Shown: positions 10,934 through 23,459 of the stretch, piece by piece | How positions within the stretch are numbered: position 1 is the stretch's first letter | Layout: every line of letters begins with the position of its first letter | DNA from: Erythrocercus mccallii | Lineage: Eukaryota; Chordata; Aves; Passeriformes; Dicruridae | Length of the DNA stretch: 64,000 nt | Direction of reading: 5' to 3' | Assembly: GCA_013397435.1 (NCBI GenBank) | Contig: VZRG01002013.1 | Location: forward strand, 62,725-126,724 | Program-made: the position numbers and the translations under genes | The notes under the pieces: generated by a model | Told to the model about the DNA's origin: nothing | Seen by the model: the letters and a program-made list of their open reading frames with translations, nothing else | Databases searched by the model: none

Positions 10934-13900
10934 TTCAAACCTGTCCGGCAGCACAATGCCTCCAGCGTTCTTCCTCCGGCAGCTGCCCCGGCTCACTCCA
11001 GCACACAGCAGCGATGGCAAAGCACCGGGCTCTCGGCTGCAGTCCCGGCTCCCCTCCAGGGACTTGTAAATCTGCAGGAGAAATCAATAGTCTTCCTTTT
11101 TTACTGTGTTAAATCACGACACATTTATATTCACTCATCTCAAACAATCTCTTTTTTTTCTCTGCTCGCCCTTTTAGGTGTTAAAATAACCCCAGACTCA
11201 CTAGTGGCCAGATGTTTTTGGGGATATTAATGGTAAAATCCTGCACACAAGTGAGCTGTCAGTTAAACTTGCCAGTGGAAAAGAAGATTTGGAGCCTCCG
11301 TGGAGCTTCATCCCCACGGCTGATGTGTCACAGCAGCACTTGGGCTCTGGCAATGCCACCGCTGTTGTCAGCATGTAGCAACCACCAGCTTTGCAGCTGG
11401 GAAAGCCCTGGGTGAATTCCCAGGAGATTCATGCTCCCTGGAAAAATCCTGTCCCTGCCTTTTCCCTTCCCTTTCTAAATCTGGATTAAGCTTTCATTCT
11501 GAAGAGGTGACATCAAATGTGATGGAGAGGAAGGAGAGGGTGAGGCGGAGCAAGGCCCATGGAGGTGTGGACAAGCGGCAGCCCTGGTCACAGCACTGCA
11601 GGTACAGGGAAATTAATTTCCAAATTCTTGAAACACCCATTTTATAAATCTGTGATCCCTGGCAGCTCTCAGTGAGAAATGTGGAAAATTACAGGGGAAA
11701 AAGCACTCCTGCCAGGGTGGAAGAGCTCAGAACCACAGGGATCACCAAGGAGGATGTGCCTATGGTTTTCTGCCATCCAGCACCTCTTCCAAGCACTGAA
11801 GGCAGCAGCCAAAGGGATTTAAATTGGGATTAGAGAGGCTGCCTGGCTGCAATGATACACTCGGGGTACAGGGAGCAGAGCATCCCCAGCGCCAGAGGTT
11901 TTAGCTGTAATTAGACCAACATCTGTCCGGCGATGGTCGAGGCTTGCGCAGTTGCTGTGTTGCTTCAGGCTGGGCTGGAGATTTCCCACAGGCTCCTCCT
12001 GCTCTGCTTTTCTGCAATTTCACAGATATCAGAATTATTTTTTTTTCATCTGATGCCTTCTTCTTCTCCAGAAAGATTAAATCTTGATTGTCAGGTACTG
12101 GTGTAGCAGGCAAGATTTCCCTGCCTAGTGCAAATGTCATCCTAGTAAAAATGCTAGTAATAAAAAAAAAAAAAAAAAAGGGTCCATTATGGACTCAGGC
12201 CTAAAAAATATCCAAAAGATGGATCCTGAAGTTTAGAAACAATTGGAGCTCAGTGGCTAAAGGGCACTCTGCTGGGCCCAGCACACACATTCATAGGGTG
12301 GGGAAATTAATCAAAGATAATTGACTGTGTGCTGGTCTTGAACTAAAAGGGAACAAAGCCAAGCCTTTTCACCCATCTCAAATAGGTTTGGGGTTTATTG
12401 TTATTTTGGAAATTAGGGCAAGGAAGGAAATGCCCAAGCAAGGGGTGGTAGAATTGGGAGATGCTTCACCTCAAGAGGGTGCTGGGACAGGGAGGGGTTC
12501 ACAGGGATGTGTCCTGGTGGCACTCATCCCACATGTGATATAGGAATCCTTCTTCCACCTCTCCTGGTTGTTCCCACCATCCCACTTCATCTGAGAGCAC
12601 TGTACCAGGGAGAAGCATGGGAGTCAAGAGGGTGCTGGTAATAAACCGAGCCAACCCAACCCCACCCCTGGAAGAGCAGGTCTTGGAAAAGCCGGTTACA
12701 CCGGTGCCACGTGGGGGATGTGTTGTCACCATGCAGGGGAGGCTATTTCAGGCTCCCCCAAAGGAAGTGTGGCTCTTGCTGTTGGAATGATGGCTCCAGG
12801 GCTGGAGTTGGAATCAAAGGCTGGACTCCTAGAAGGGGCTGGGGGTCACCAGGAAGGGACAGCTGCTGTCTGCTGTCTATAATGGCTTTGTCAGATTAAA
12901 CACAACTTTTCTATTTCACCCCCAGGTGGGATGATATACCAAGGACCTGGCTGTGACTGGCACAGGATGAACCTCCCCACTGCATTTTTACTTCCCAGCA
13001 AACCCCACTGCACTGGAGCAAGCACCAGGAGCAGAAACACAAGAGGAGAGCGATGAGCCTGGGGGTGGAGAGATGCAAAGATCAAACCAGCAGCGATTTC
13101 AAAATAAAATCCGACAGCCCAGGGAAAACATGGTGTGTTCTTGCTGAGGCTATCATTTATGCCAATTAAAAAAAAACAAAAACAACCTGGCATGGCACGA
13201 AGGAGAGCTGCGTGGTATTTCCTGAAAAGGGTGTGGGGAGCATCCTTGGAAAGCTTGCCCTGCACAATGTGCTTGCTGTTTCCAGAAAAATAAAGTTTCC
13301 CGTGACACACCTGTCCCTGAAAAGCAGCTATTTAAGGCTGGAACATGGTCAGCCCGGAGTCAGTGGCTGGGTCTGTCCTGACTGCAGAGCAGCTGGCACT
13401 TTTGCCAGGATTTGGGGTTTGGCATTTACCTGCAGCTTTTTAATTGCTGCAAAATGTCTGAGAAAAAAATTCAGGAGAGCTGCCCAAGCACCCAGGGCTC
13501 ACAACTGAAGGTCTTTCCTCCACAGCTTTTGGCTGGTGGCCATTAACCCCCCTACCAGCTCCCAGAGCCATGACAGAACAGGACAGAAGGGGTTTTCTCC
13601 TTTGCCACCTTTAGATTTTGGGAGTATTTTGATTCCCAAATTGTCAGATGGGGAATCTGGGGAGTTTAGAGCAGCATCTTTGGGGTTTGCCAGAGAGACA
13701 GCTGTGGGAGTGACAGGTGAGAGCAGCCCCGTGGGACAGTGGAGGGGGTCTGCTGGCAAAGGACAGGAGGGCCCCCATTGGGAAGGGACAGATTTTGGTG
13801 AAGGAGTGTCCCATGGGTTTGTGTCACCTCATCCCCTAGCAAGCCGGGACCAGGACTCACTCCCCATCCCGGGGCAGAGCATGCTCGGTGCTCACCAAGG

Positions 13901-14676
13901 GCATTTCTGGAGGTTTCAGCAGCACAGCAAGACTTGCCAAAGCCTAATCTCCAAGCGAGCTTACCTTTGACATGGAATTTCAACGGGGGAGCGTGGAAAA
14001 CAAACATAAACCCACAGTTTGGATGAGTTTTCTTTTGTCTGAGCCCTGCTCAGAAGCTGCAGGCAGGCGGTATTTGGGTGACTAGACTGGATTCAGTCTT
14101 CTCTGGGCGGCCACGACGCTGAAAGAGAAGCAGCTCCACCTTAGGGCAGGCGCTGGTGCTGGAGCAGGGCCGACCTCGACACCAATTCAGCCATCAGCCA
14201 TCATCTGTGCCAGGGACTGGCAGCATCTGCTTCAGCCTGCAGCCAGCCTTCGAGCCAACATCAGAGTCTCAAGGCTTGGGATCAGTTTGAGGCTGAGAAT
14301 TTAGAGTTTCTCTTAGTCACATTAAAAAAAAAAAAAAATCCCCTCCCCTCATTCTTTCCTAATGAGGCTGGGGGGTAAAAGGGCTGTTTTCAGCAAATCA
14401 CCCTATGCATCTTGCAAAAGCACCCTGAGACCCACTGTGAGTGAAAATCCTACATGGAGCAAAACTCCACAACAATAAAAACTCATCCTAGGTGGAAAAA
14501 TAACAGTTTTTTTTTAAAAAGCCAGTCAAAGACAAAGCAGGGTTCTATGGAGCCCTGGACATGTCTGGATTAATCACATAAAAATCAGCTGTTGTGGAAT
14601 ATCGGCTTCCCTGCAGGAGACAGCAGGAGAGATGCTAACCTGGTCTCGATTTGAAACCTGCTTATTAGTCCTCATC

Positions 14677-14692
14677 AAGCATAATTATGCTT
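14677..14692. promoter_or_regulatory. Perfect 16-bp palindrome, possible POU/homeodomain site
   Basis: AAGCATAATTATGCTT equals its own reverse complement. The centre TAATTA is a homeodomain core and the flanks GCATAAT/ATTATGC resemble POU half-sites. About 170-250 bp downstream lies a patch rich in CAATTAA, TTATTAC and CCAATTAG. Function as an enhancer element is inference only; the palindrome is directly seen. Confidence 0.4.
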
Positions 14693-16599
14693 CAAAGCCA
14701 AATGAGATGTCCAACTGAATTCTGAACACACATCAATGTTTTTAAATGTGAAAAAAACAACAAAAACCCATTTATCGAATCCCAACCAGGCTCCAAATGT
14801 TAAAATAGATGCTGCTAATGGCTCTGGGAAGGGAGGGCTGGAGCTTCACTGCAGCTTTGCCAATTAAATGGTTATTACTGACCAATTAGTCAGGAATCAA
14901 CCCTGGTTTTAGTGATATCTGATTATGTCCTGCAGATCACTGTTGTTAACCAGGGGAAAGAAACACCTTCCCATCAGCCCCCCTGGATACTCAGACTGGG
15001 CAGGGTTTGTGCCCACTGTGCTCGTGAAAAATCCCCTTTTCTTCCAGCACTACCACTCTCCTGGGGGAAACACATCTCAAGGACCCACCTAGGCATGGCA
15101 AAACCTTTCAGAGCTGGGAAGGAAATGGGAAGGAAATGAGGGAAAAGGGGAAAATTAACCACACGCAGAGGGTGGCTTCTCCCCCCGCAGCTCGCAGGTT
15201 GCTGCTGCCCAGCACATGCTGAGCCATACCCATTCACAGGCCTTTCCAAATATTATCCCAATATTTTCTTTCAGTTCCCAGATAAATGGGCCTCTTCAGC
15301 AGGCTTTAAGCCCGCTCTGTTCCAACATTTTCTTTAAAGCAGCAGAGGAAATGTTTGAGTTGCGCCAAGCTGCTGAATCCTGCTTTCAGGGCTGAGCTGC
15401 AAGGGGTTTTCCAAGAAAAAATAGGGGCAGTATTGGGCTTTTTCCTTGTTTCATCAGGAAATATGAAGGAGGCCACATCGCTCCTTGATCTTTGTTTCTT
15501 CCTGCCTCCTCTCCCATCCTGCAGTTTGTCTTTCCTGTGCTTTCCTGTGGTCTTCAGAAATTTCTGAGCCTATTCCCAGATTTTCATCGGATGCCATGGG
15601 CAAGCAGGAGCATCCCCTGCAGAGCATCCTCCCTCTGAATACCCCTGAGCCATGGGGAAACTCCAGGGGTATCTCCCGTGGGGCTGGGACAGCAAGGCCG
15701 CAGCACCCAAGGGAGCTGAGGAAAGCGCCCATGCAACCCTCCATAGCCAGGGAGGGTAGAGTCAGACAAAAGATAGGAAAGCATAAAAAAAGGGGCAAAA
15801 TTTCAGAAAATGTCAGTGCAAAGAGCCACTTCCTTCCAGGGACTGGGTGCAGCAACATGTAGGAGGTCCATCCAACCAAACTTGTACTGGATGAAGGATG
15901 CTGCAAGCCCAGGGAAGCTGGTGTGGTTGAGCAGAGCATGACTCCTCATCTCCTTGTTCCAGGTGAGGAGAAGATACCTCTGGATGTCCTGGCTGCCCTG
16001 GACAGCACCTAGGCAGAGAGAACAGCCTTTGGCCACAGGGACAGGGCTGATAAGAAGCTGTATGTGGATCTGAGGTGCAACAGGGTGAAGGAGGGAAAGG
16101 AAAAATCTAAAGACATTGTGGCTCTGGGACTCTCTGATGGGCTGGAGGGGACAAGAGCAGACCTGGTACGGGGGGCGTTGCTCAAGGCATTTTCTGGCTT
16201 CTTACTCTGCCCTACACATCTACAACTGCTGCTTACAGGGTCTAGAGTGGGGCAAGGGAGGTGATGCTCCCCAGGCACTCAGATTTGTTGGGTCTGTGTC
16301 GATGTGTCCTTGGGAAATGCCACTAAGAATTGCAAACCTGTGATGTGCAGGAGCATCCCCAAAGTGATACCCAAAAGGGTCCAGCCCTGGTGATGGGACA
16401 AGCTCAGCGACTGGTGATGGGGTGTGGCCCTTTCCCTCGTCCCCAGCTGGGTTCTCCCTCCTGGAAAGAGGGGAATCCCGTTCCCTCAGGCCACAGGAAG
16501 GGGCATGAGGAGGCCAACAGCCCAAGTGAGATCCGTTGTGGCCTCTGCCTGTCCCTGTCCTCTGCAGCAGCGCAAAGGCTGCATTAATTAATTTCCTCC

Positions 16600-16935
16600 C
16601 TTTACCTCGGAGCATCCCTCGGAGCCGGGGCACGAAAATCCCCCGCAGGGCCGTGCCACGGGTGTCCGGGTGCAGCCGGGGGCGTGCAGGAGATGCCACG
16701 GTCCCCGGAGCCCGGGGAGCCCGGGGAGCGCCAAGGCTGCCCGCGGCCGGTGCGCCGGGCCGGCACTAGGTGGGGATGGCACCACGCCGCGGGGAGGAGG
16801 AAGGGCAGGAGGAAGGGCAGGAGGAAGGGCAGGAGGAAGGGCAGCGCCGGGGCTCGGGCTGGGCTGCTGCTGCTGCTGCTGCCCGGGGAGCAGCGGGGGG
16901 CCGACGGGATGGGCTGAGAGGGGCTACAGGTAAAA
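16600..16935 (+). promoter_or_regulatory. Orphan CpG island with simple repeats
   Basis: A compact GC- and CpG-rich block stands isolated in otherwise ordinary DNA, 6.9 kb upstream of the PLEKHO2 start. It contains a 12-bp unit (AGGAGGAAGGGC) repeated four times at about 16796-16843 and six CTG triplets at 16864-16881. In birds such isolated islands usually mark a promoter. No annotated neighbour obviously uses it; a distal PLEKHO2 promoter, an unrecognised gene or an lncRNA are possible. Confidence 0.6.
16776..16929 (+). other. Candidate first exon of an unrecognised transcript
   Basis: ATG at 16776 opens a frame of 54 codons (stop at 16938-16940). It encodes MAPRRGEEEGQEEGQ-type repeats followed by a run of seven alanines. 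Just before its stop there is a good splice donor, ACAG|GTAAAA (intron would start at 16930). The frame, the donor and the CpG island together look like a first coding exon, but repeats alone can give an open frame and no homologue is recognised. It could equally be a non-coding first exon. I found no matching second exon. Confidence 0.25.
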
Positions 16936-16939
16936 GCTG

Positions 16940-19900
16940 AGGGGAGGGAATGGGGCAGGGATGCGGGGGTATGGCTGGGATGCTGGAGGCAGAGTGGATC
17001 TGGGAGACAGAGTGGCAGGGATGTTGGAGGCAGCAAGGACCCAGTACCACATCAGGCTGCCGAATTCAGGTGTTATTGCAAAGGCTGTGGCTGTCAGACA
17101 GTCTGAGCCCCTCTCCTCGCACCACTCAGGCTGGTAATGGTAATTACTGACATTCATTACATTTTGAAATTTTAGAAAGGAAGTATTTCCCACATATTCT
17201 CAGTCAGACCTTCTTCTGCATCCCACAGCTTGTTCCATCCATGGGTGTGTGCTAAGGTGGGACACTGGCACAGCTGAGAGCTGGGCAGTTGGTCACCAAG
17301 CTCTTGGCCTCACTGGAAAGGCTGGGAGAGGGCTACAGTGCTGGGAGAGAGATGCAAAGTGCTTGTGGTCTCACCTCACTGCAGGGCTAAGGAGGAATGA
17401 ATCCATATCAGGAGGAAAAGTCCTTCACAGGAGCTGTTCACACTGGCTGCTCAGCCATGGGCAGTACCTCCAGAATCTGTCTCAGACACAACAAGCCAAT
17501 GCAAAAAAGCCCTGCAGGTGAAAGGGTTTACTTGCTGTAAATCTTTGCAGAATTCACTTGATCCAGTCCTACCTCATGAGTCACCACCAAAACCAGGGCA
17601 CAGCTGTAAATCTCACCCCTCCCTGCTCACACCAAGACTCAGCTCATTTCCACATCCACTGCACAAGGCATCTTCAAGGAAAGCATCACCCTGAAGTCCT
17701 GATCCAAGAGACAAGATTTTTCCAGCCTCCTCCTGCAGGGACCCAAGTACCAGCAGCAGGAATTTGGCCATCAGCATCCACAGGGAAACACAGAGGTGAG
17801 AAACAACTATTGACTCACATTTTTACACCAAATTTTGGGGAGCTGGTCTCACCAGCAGGTTAGGTGCTTAAACCACAGCCATGGTCAAGTTGTTTTATTT
17901 TTGCTTCCCCTCTTCTCAACAAAAAACCAACAAACCAGCCCAATCCTGCAGCATGTCTGTCAAAATCCATGTTCACCACAGAAATGGTGGCTCAGAATGA
18001 GCCACTGAGATCTGCACCCTCCAATCAGGAGGCAAAGGAAGTCGGCACCACTGGGACAGCAGCATAAATCAGAATATTGATTTAAATGTAACTATTGATT
18101 TAACCCCTTCTGCTGCCTCTCCGTGTTCCTCACAAGTTTATCCAAATCAGAAAGAACATAGTTTCAGACAAACTCCACGGTTGCTTGCTGTACAAGCCAT
18201 TAGTTCCCAAAACTCCCAGGCCCCTTTGTGCTCAGGAACCAGGCAGGGTGGCAGGCAGGGATCAGAATCAGGATGGCAAGGGATGGCCCTGAGAGCGAGA
18301 GTGAACAAAGCAGGATTGTATTACCAGGGGTCATCAGTGCTACAGGTACCAGATTACACTTCTCTGAGGGTTTGTTTCTTGCCACAGCAAACAAAATCAG
18401 GTTCTGAGGATATTATCATATATATATATATATATATGTATATTTTATATATCCCAGCACCTCCAGGAGGACCTCAATGCTGCATCGCACACAGGAAAGC
18501 CAGTGGCTGCAATGCATCCAGAGATGCTGCCTTACCTTAAACTCACCCAGAAAAATCCCTTCAGCAGCTCTGGGGCTGCAGCTTCACCTTCTCAAAGTGG
18601 CACGGACAGAGCAGAGGTATTTTGGGGAGCTCCCATGCTTAGACAGAGTAGGGAGGCAGTGGGAGGTCAGGACTGTGGAGCAGGAAGTGATCCCCCCCAA
18701 ACTCAGTCTGGTTTGAAAGCCTGGCAAGCACTAACACTAACAAACAGTCAGTGTGTTTATATCCCACCTTCCTGCCGGAGAGCAGGGGTTATTTTTGGCA
18801 TATTTTGTCATTGGTGGAGATGTCAGTGAAGGCCAGGAACAGTGCAGAGCTGTTGGGAAAGCCCAGAGGCAACTGCCCCAGGCACAGGATGATGAGATGA
18901 GGGATGTGGGAAGTTGCTCCAAGCCATTTACACAGGGACTGGGTTTTGCCTGCAGGATGTGGGGCACAGCCCTGGCTTCAAAACACCCAGGGACTAAGAG
19001 CAGCATGGACCACCCTATTCCAGCCCTATTCCAGCCCCACACTGCTCCCATTCACCCCGGGCACCAATGGAGCAGGAGTACCATCCTGAGCCCTCACCCA
19101 TCCACCCACCCACCTTTCCTGCCTGTGCATGGACCGTGGCCATCACCTGGACACCAACAGTGATGTTCTGGCATCACCAGTCACCTCCTCCAGCCTGCAC
19201 TTGCTGTCTTTCATCATTAACTCAGCTCACGCTGAGTTAAAACAGAAAGGAACAAGACACAAAGCATCATCACTCATTGCCCACTTGCCATTGTGCCACA
19301 GGGCTTGCTCACATTCCTCCCACTCACCTCTAGTTTTAAAATCATTTAAACCATTCACCTTTTCCATTTTCCCCCAGCAAGTGACCTCCTTACTTACAGT
19401 TTTGGATCTGCTTTGTCCCTCCTGTGAGCACCAGACGTCCTCTGCAGCCAGGACTGCTTTTCCTTACAAAACCAGCAAGATCAGCAGGGAGAGCACGCGA
19501 GTTCCTGTGAGCGCTTGCAGGCTGATGGCTTTGGCAGATAGCTGGGTCTTCTCTTCCAGACATGTAGCTAAAATAGGGAGCATGAGTAGCTGAAAAGCCC
19601 AGGTTTGATTTGGGCAGAAGCTTGGACTGGTATCAGCCAAGAGGAAAACAGGTAAAACCAGGATTTTGGCAGGTCAGGAGTTACTGGCCAAGCCTTAGAC
19701 CAGGTGTGATAATCCTGACTGCCCCACTGCAGCAGGGAATGTGGCTGGAAGCACCATCCTTTCACATGGCTTGTCCATAAAACACAAGATTTAAGCCCAG
19801 AAAGCTTAGACCTTCTTCCCTGCCAGCTCCAGATGTATGGTCTCTGATCTCCTCCAGCCTTTGTTGCTGCTAATTCCCTATGCATCACCTGAGGATTTGG

Positions 19901-22900
19901 CTGCCCCCACACTTCTTGTCTAGCACAGGTAGTTTGGAGGACTGCAGTTCACCTGAGAACTAATTTAGTCCCACAATCATGTTGCAGTTTGAGAAGGTGC
20001 CACAGGCTCTACTTGGCATCAAGAGCCTGAATTGAGCCCTACCTTTGAGCATCCATTCAGATCCAGCACTTTCTCTGAGCCTCATTGTTTTAGCCCCAAC
20101 CAAACAGATAAAATTAAGAACATGTCCATTAATTTGCCATGCATATGAAAGGGTTGAGGATTTCTCCTCCAGCTCAGGAGCCCTGTGGCCACACTGAGCC
20201 CAGCACTGGCTTCCAGTCTCACAGGCATGTTCACTTCCTTCACTTCCTCCCTCCCCAGTGCTGAGCAGATAACAGCGCAATTGCCATAACGAGTTTCTGT
20301 CTGTCCAGCCCTGCTCAAAGCAATTAACAAAGCCAGGCACTAATGAACTTGGCTTCAGAGTGCCCCAGAGATGGGTTATTGCCATTTGAAGTGGAGGAAA
20401 ACCAAGATGAGAGCAGGTGGAGTGGCTGACCCTGGTCACGAGGTACCTTGGGTTGGATGCAGGAGACAGAGCTCCCTGCCTGGAGCAGGGAAAGGGTGGC
20501 AGGTAGACACAAGGGCAACCACAACTCTCTAATGTGGTGTCTGTGGCTGGAGAGACTGGTTTGTCCACGTTTGGGAGGACAGGAGGGACTCCCCACCCAT
20601 CCCAGTCCTGTCTCATCCCTGAGTGGCTTTGGGGAATCTGTGTCTCTGTAGCCAGAGCTCCTGACACCCACCTTGGTGGAATTGCTCTACATCCTGCACC
20701 CCAAGTTTTGCAAGACCCCAAATGCGGCCATTGAGACACAGAGCAGGAGGACTCACGAGTCCTCTTGCAAAGAAACTTCCTTAGTTCATGACTCACCATC
20801 CCACCCTCCCTGGTGTCACTCGTGACTCCATTTCACTTTGCTGCAGCAGCATTTCACCATCTCTTATCAATGCAGAAGACAACAGGGCAGCTTGTCCCAG
20901 CTGCAGACACGTGCCCAACACCTCTCCCTGCAGCATTTTTGGACCAATCTCCCTGTTGCTGAACTGAACATTCACTTGCAAACAGTAAGTTCCCCTGCAA
21001 TGCTGGAGGGGGTCAGAGTGGGTCTCTCCAGGTCTGCCTGCAAGGGTGAGGATAGCTGATAAATCACAGGGATGTGGCCTCTGCACTGCATGCTCTCACA
21101 GCACACACGTCCTCACATGCACATTGACGGCATGCTAAAAATATTCTTCACTTTTTGACCGATTAAAATTTTCCAGGAGAGTTGGAACCACAGCTCCCAC
21201 CCTATCTGTACAGCCAGAGGCTTCCCCTCACCTCCCCCAGCCCTGCCAGGAAAACAGAGAATACTGAACAACAGTTCCGGTAATTTGGGGGGTTTTGGTT
21301 CTTTTAAAAGCCTGGCTAAAATATAATCATTTTTCAATAGTTTATTTTGTCGTGTCTGGCACCATTCTGGAGCCAAACTTGGCACCCTGTCTTGCTCTCA
21401 CACTCCCACTGAGAAGGCTGTGGGTGAGCTGGGATGATCCCACTTCCCACCCAAAATCCCTTTTTGATGGCTCAGGAAATTAAACAAAGAAAATATGTTT
21501 TAAAACCAGCTCCCACCTGGTGTTAGACAGTGGAGAGCTAACGCTGGCTTGGTAACAGCTCTGCATGCTGATGGCCAGTCACGATTTTCTTGTCATATCT
21601 TTCAGAGGTGCCTGTTGTGCCAGGTAAGAAGGAACCTGAAGGATGCTGTCAAACACCTGGCCACTGGCCAGGCCCCTCTGTGCCATCACCAATGCTTGTG
21701 GCAGCATTTTCTTTGCCTAATTTGGCTCTTGGCCATGGAGGAGGAGCAGGGGAGGCCACAGAAGCTGTTTATACAACATGGGGATTGTCTCGGCGAGACC
21801 AGAGCCTCTGCCAAACTGAGCTAAGCTGATAGGAAGGAGATGTCATCTGTGTGTTTTTGCTAATTATCATTAATAATTATTTGTGTGTAGTTTCTCTTAG
21901 GAGCTCCAGTCCTGGCTCAGCTCCTGCTGCTCTTGTAGCCTTGTGCAACTGGAGCAAACAGGAGAGTCCTAGCCCAAAATCCTGCAGGTGAGAGGAGAGG
22001 GAGGGAAAGTGCAGTGCTTGGGCAATGCCCTGACCATGGTGGTCAGCACAATGCATCTTCCCTCTTGATGCTCTCTCCCTGCTCACACCAGTTACAACCA
22101 GTTAGACCCTGTCTGTCCTCCCTTGGCTTTTCCGAGTGTGTTTGGTGCCTCAGCCTCTTGTCAAAACCCAGATTCATCACAGCACGGCTATTAGCTGCTC
22201 CCTCCCATGTGAGATGTCTTTCTGCTGACATGGCAATCATTCTCCTGTCAGCGTGCCTTGACAGTACCAGGATTTCTCATTTCAAGTCCTGGTGTGCCCC
22301 AGGGTGATTCCCAGCTCCTCCATTAACCCCTGGCCCTGCAGAATGGGGGGAGTCTGCCCTGATGGATACTCTGCTATCCCTTCCACCTCAGGTTAGCAGG
22401 AGCTGCCCCCTGTTTTTCCTCTCAGCACTTGCCATACCTATGCAGAAGAGCATTTAACCTGGAGGTAGAGGTGTCAGACTTTTATTCTCCTTTCCTTCTT
22501 ATTTTCTGTGCTGAGTACAATGGAGGCAAGGTTTGCAGAGGGAGGTAATGTCTTTTTTTAGACTGACTGAAATAATTAAAAGAAAAACCAGGGAGGCTGT
22601 TGGGTACATGAGCCCTCCAGCAGGCCTGAAATAGCTGCAGAAGTCTGCAAAGCTGAATACCAGTGGAGAACAATAGCTCTGAGCATGACTAGTGTTAACC
22701 AGTTCTGCTACCAAAGACTATTCCCCGGCTGTTTACCTTGGGTGAATGAGTGGCATCACCCCTCTGCCAAAATCCACTGTCCAGAGACCACCCCATGGCC
22801 AGGAGCCACCCTTGTGGCTGAGGGCGCTGTGTGGCTACACGGACCTGAGCCCTGGACATTGCTCCATGCTGGCTTCGTGGACCATCGCTCACCTCTCTAC
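16940..22900. other. Intergenic DNA between orphan CpG island and PLEKHO2
   Basis: No gene was recognised. It includes a TA-rich microsatellite at 18416-18453 and a minus-strand frame of 279 codons at 19960-20799 without recognisable domains, discussed under findings. No CR1 fragment was seen. Confidence 0.55.
18416..18453. repeat. (TA)n microsatellite
   Basis: An alternating TA run broken by TATGTATATT, ending in TTTTATATAT. It is a simple repeat, likely to vary in length between individuals. Confidence 0.9.
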
Positions 22901-22919
22901 GCCCTGCGCTCTGTCCTGC

Positions 22920-23350
22920 TGCTGCTGGGGTCTGACCTGAACCCAGCCCCACGGACACTGTGCCACCCTGGACCCTGCCTCACCCCCAGGACCCTGCCTG
23001 ACCCTGAGGATCTCAAATTTCAGGCACTGTCTTACTACAGGGGTCTGGCCTGATCTCATGGGACCCTCTCTGATCCCAGGGGACTGTGTGAGACACCAGG
23101 GAGCCCCCTGACCTGCTGATTTCAGGGACTCTCCTACCACGAGGTCTAGCCTGATCCCTGAGGACCCTGCCTGACCCCAGGAACTGTATCTGACCCCGGG
23201 GACCCTGCCTAACCCTGGGGTTCCTATTGGACGCTGGGGACACCGACAGACACTGAGGGCCTTCTGATTTCAGGGATCCTCCGATTTTAGGGACACTGTC
23301 CTACCACGGGGGTTTTGCCTGACCCTATTCGACCCCGGGGGATCTCTCCC
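22920..23350. repeat. Degenerate minisatellite upstream of PLEKHO2
   Basis: A short unit like GACCCTGCCTGACCCCAGG is repeated many times with variation. It is nested in a longer pattern, TTTCAGG(C/G)ACT(G/C)TC(T/C)TACCAC, seen near 23018, 23120 and 23286. The array stops where the PLEKHO2 CpG island begins. It is clearly tandem in origin but too diverged to count units reliably by eye. Confidence 0.8.
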
Positions 23351-23459
23351 ACGCCAAACTCCATGTTCCGTTCCGCCTATCCTGTCATCCCTGGTTATCC
23401 TGGCTCACCCCAGGGTCCATGCCCCACCCCGTAGCCGCCGTCTGACCACAGGGACCTCG

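Larger units (their letters stand above)
7620..16550. other. Intergenic DNA between PCSK6 and PLEKHO2, left part
   Basis: No gene was recognised. It holds a 30-bp-offset short duplication at 9023-9072 (TTTCAAAACATC twice), a 14-bp triple repeat at 10892-10933, poly-A runs near 12161-12179 and 14323-14338, and a 16-bp palindrome at 14677. AT-rich homeobox-type patches occur near 10660-10760 and 14855-14945. Frames present are short or lack any family signature. Confidence 0.6.

Noticed and set aside
12161..12179. Poly-A run as a sign of a processed pseudogene (likewise near 14323 and 44322)
   Set aside because: No coding remnant or target-site duplication is visible upstream; simple homopolymer runs.
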